Origin: Bryobacterales bacterium
GTDB taxonomy: Bacteria > Acidobacteriota > Terriglobia > Bryobacterales > Bryobacteraceae
Direction of reading: 5' to 3'
Length of the DNA stretch: 25,375 bases
NCBI GenBank assembly: GCA_030838885.1
Contig: JAUZEU010000407.1
Location: 1 to 25,375, forward strand
Part shown: positions 24,616 to 25,375 of the stretch, in pieces
Numbering within the stretch: the stretch's first letter is position 1
Layout of the letters: every line of letters starts with the position of its first letter
Translations under genes and position numbers: made by a program
The notes under the pieces: model-generated
What the model was told of the DNA's origin: nothing
The model's database searches: none
The model's input: the letters and a program-made list of their open reading frames with translations, nothing else

Positions 24616-24634
24616 TACCGATGATCGACTCCCT

Positions 24635-24985
24635 ATGCCCAAACAGAAACTCAACCCTCTGCCTTCCGCCGCATTCCAGATCCTGCTTTCCCTGGCCGAT
24701 GAAGACCTGCACGGTTACGGCATTATGCGGCAAGTCGCGGAACAGACTTCCGGCCGCATGCGGCTGGGTCCCGGGACTCTGTACAGCTCAATCCAGGCGC
24801 TTCTCGAAGCAGCGTTTATCGAGGAACCTGACCGCGGTGAGGACGAAGAACCCGGCCAGGAACGGCGCCGATATTACCGGTTGACCTCTGCCGGACGCAA
24901 ACTGGCACGCGCCGAGGCCGAGAGGCTTGCCGATTTCCTGCGTGTCGCGCGAGCCAAAAAGATTTTCAGGGGGGAGTATGTCTGA
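24635..24985 (+). CDS. PadR-family transcriptional regulator
   Basis: A 116-aa winged-helix repressor from the ATG at 24635; a start at 24575 would add 20 residues translated from the promoter and operator. The PadR DNA-binding domain is clear: PLPSAAFQILLSLADEDLHGYGIMRQV, RLGPGTLYSSIQALLEAAFIEE and RRRYYRLTSAGRKLA. The C-terminal part is short, as in the minimal PadR-s1 class. It overlaps the next gene by 8 nt (ATGTCTGA), so both are one unit. The palindrome at its promoter suggests autorepression. The inducing signal is unknown. Confidence 0.93.
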   Translation: MPKQKLNPLPSAAFQILLSLADEDLHGYGIMRQVAEQTSGRMRLGPGTLYSSIQALLEAAFIEEPDRGEDEEPGQERRRYYRLTSAGRKLARAEAERLADFLRVARAKKIFRGEYV

Positions 24986-25375
24986 AAAGATCTATACGTT
25001 GCTGTTGCGGCTCCATTCTTCTCATTTCCGCGAGGCATACGGCGACGAAGCACTGCAACTGTTCCGGGACCGCGCCCGCGATGAAAAAGGATTCTTCCCG
25101 GGCCTGCGTCTCTGGTTCGATCTGCTGGCCGATTTAGCAGTCTCCGTCCCCCGGGGTTACGGCCATGTCCGACCGGAACTCATCAGCGCTTCGGCTGAGC
25201 GGAGTTCGGACGGCGTACCTTCATTCCGCATTCTGGGAGGTGAATCGCCCGGTCGCGGAGCACTCCTGCTGGGAGGCGTGCTGTCGATTGTAACCCTCGC
25301 TGTATTCTCCGTTTCCACCAGCCATTTCGCCGCCCCTGTCCGCTCAGCCTACGCGCAATGGTCTGCACCCAGCCA
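24978..25375 (+). CDS. PadR-coupled probable membrane protein, 3'-incomplete
   Basis: Open from the ATG at 24978 (GGGGGAG just upstream) to the window edge, about 132 residues so far. It begins MSEKIYTLLLRLHSSHFREAYGDEALQLF and continues with a LWFDLLADLAVSVPRGYG segment. This is the N-terminal pattern of acidobacterial proteins encoded directly after PadR regulators, some of which are the leading part of larger permease-like or exported proteins. A transmembrane segment follows near residues 95-112 (ALLLGGVLSIVTLAVFSV). The C-terminal domain, and therefore the function, lies outside the window. Confidence 0.88.
   Translation, partial: MSEKIYTLLLRLHSSHFREAYGDEALQLFRDRARDEKGFFPGLRLWFDLLADLAVSVPRGYGHVRPELISASAERSSDGVPSFRILGGESPGRGALLLGGVLSIVTLAVFSVSTSHFAAPVRSAYAQWSAPS

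Overview
The window looks like a piece of an Acidobacteriota chromosome, most likely from the Solibacter/Bryobacter side. Three things point there: a secreted protease with the C-terminal domain that is expanded in Solibacter (TIGR03437 type), a PadR regulator translationally coupled to a YTLLLRL...FREAYG-type protein, and GC-rich coding with many GTG/TTG starts. No phage, insertion sequence, integrase or CRISPR array was seen. No gene-free stretch exceeds 300 bases.

Left part (1-6196, + strand): an envelope redox cluster. It holds a 5'-incomplete beta-propeller/TIG-domain protein, a Tat-exported multicopper oxidase and a periplasmic SCO-cytochrome c fusion. One copper ligand of the oxidase appears to be replaced by Leu. 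Next come a minus-strand CAT-anticodon tRNA (probably tRNA-Ile2) and folP. This dihydropteroate synthase carries a roughly 390-residue extension ending in twelve 18-residue FGDR repeats, which is the most unusual object in the window.

Middle (8443-15541): an EAL-domain protein with a changed catalytic residue (+), convergent with tyrS (-). tyrS is the last gene of a tight minus-strand series: a small secreted protein, a matrixin-like secreted metalloprotease, another secreted protein, then tyrS. A small hypothetical gene and an exported caspase-like peptidase with an EF-hand loop follow.

Right part (15580-25375): a secreted M28 peptidase of the glutamate carboxypeptidase II type (+), convergent with the helicase hrpB (-). 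Then on the + strand come a Tat-exported sugar isomerase-like protein overlapping galactarate dehydratase (garD), a SplB-like radical SAM protein overlapping a CPBP membrane protease by 103 nt, a PadR regulator with a perfect palindrome at its promoter, and a 3'-incomplete membrane protein coupled to it.

Recurring DNA-level signal: several genes without a usable Shine-Dalgarno have a -10-like hexamer (often inside CCGCTAC) 6 to 11 nt before the start codon. This suggests leaderless or near-leaderless transcripts. No searches or structure predictions were run; family assignments come from motifs and remembered family features.
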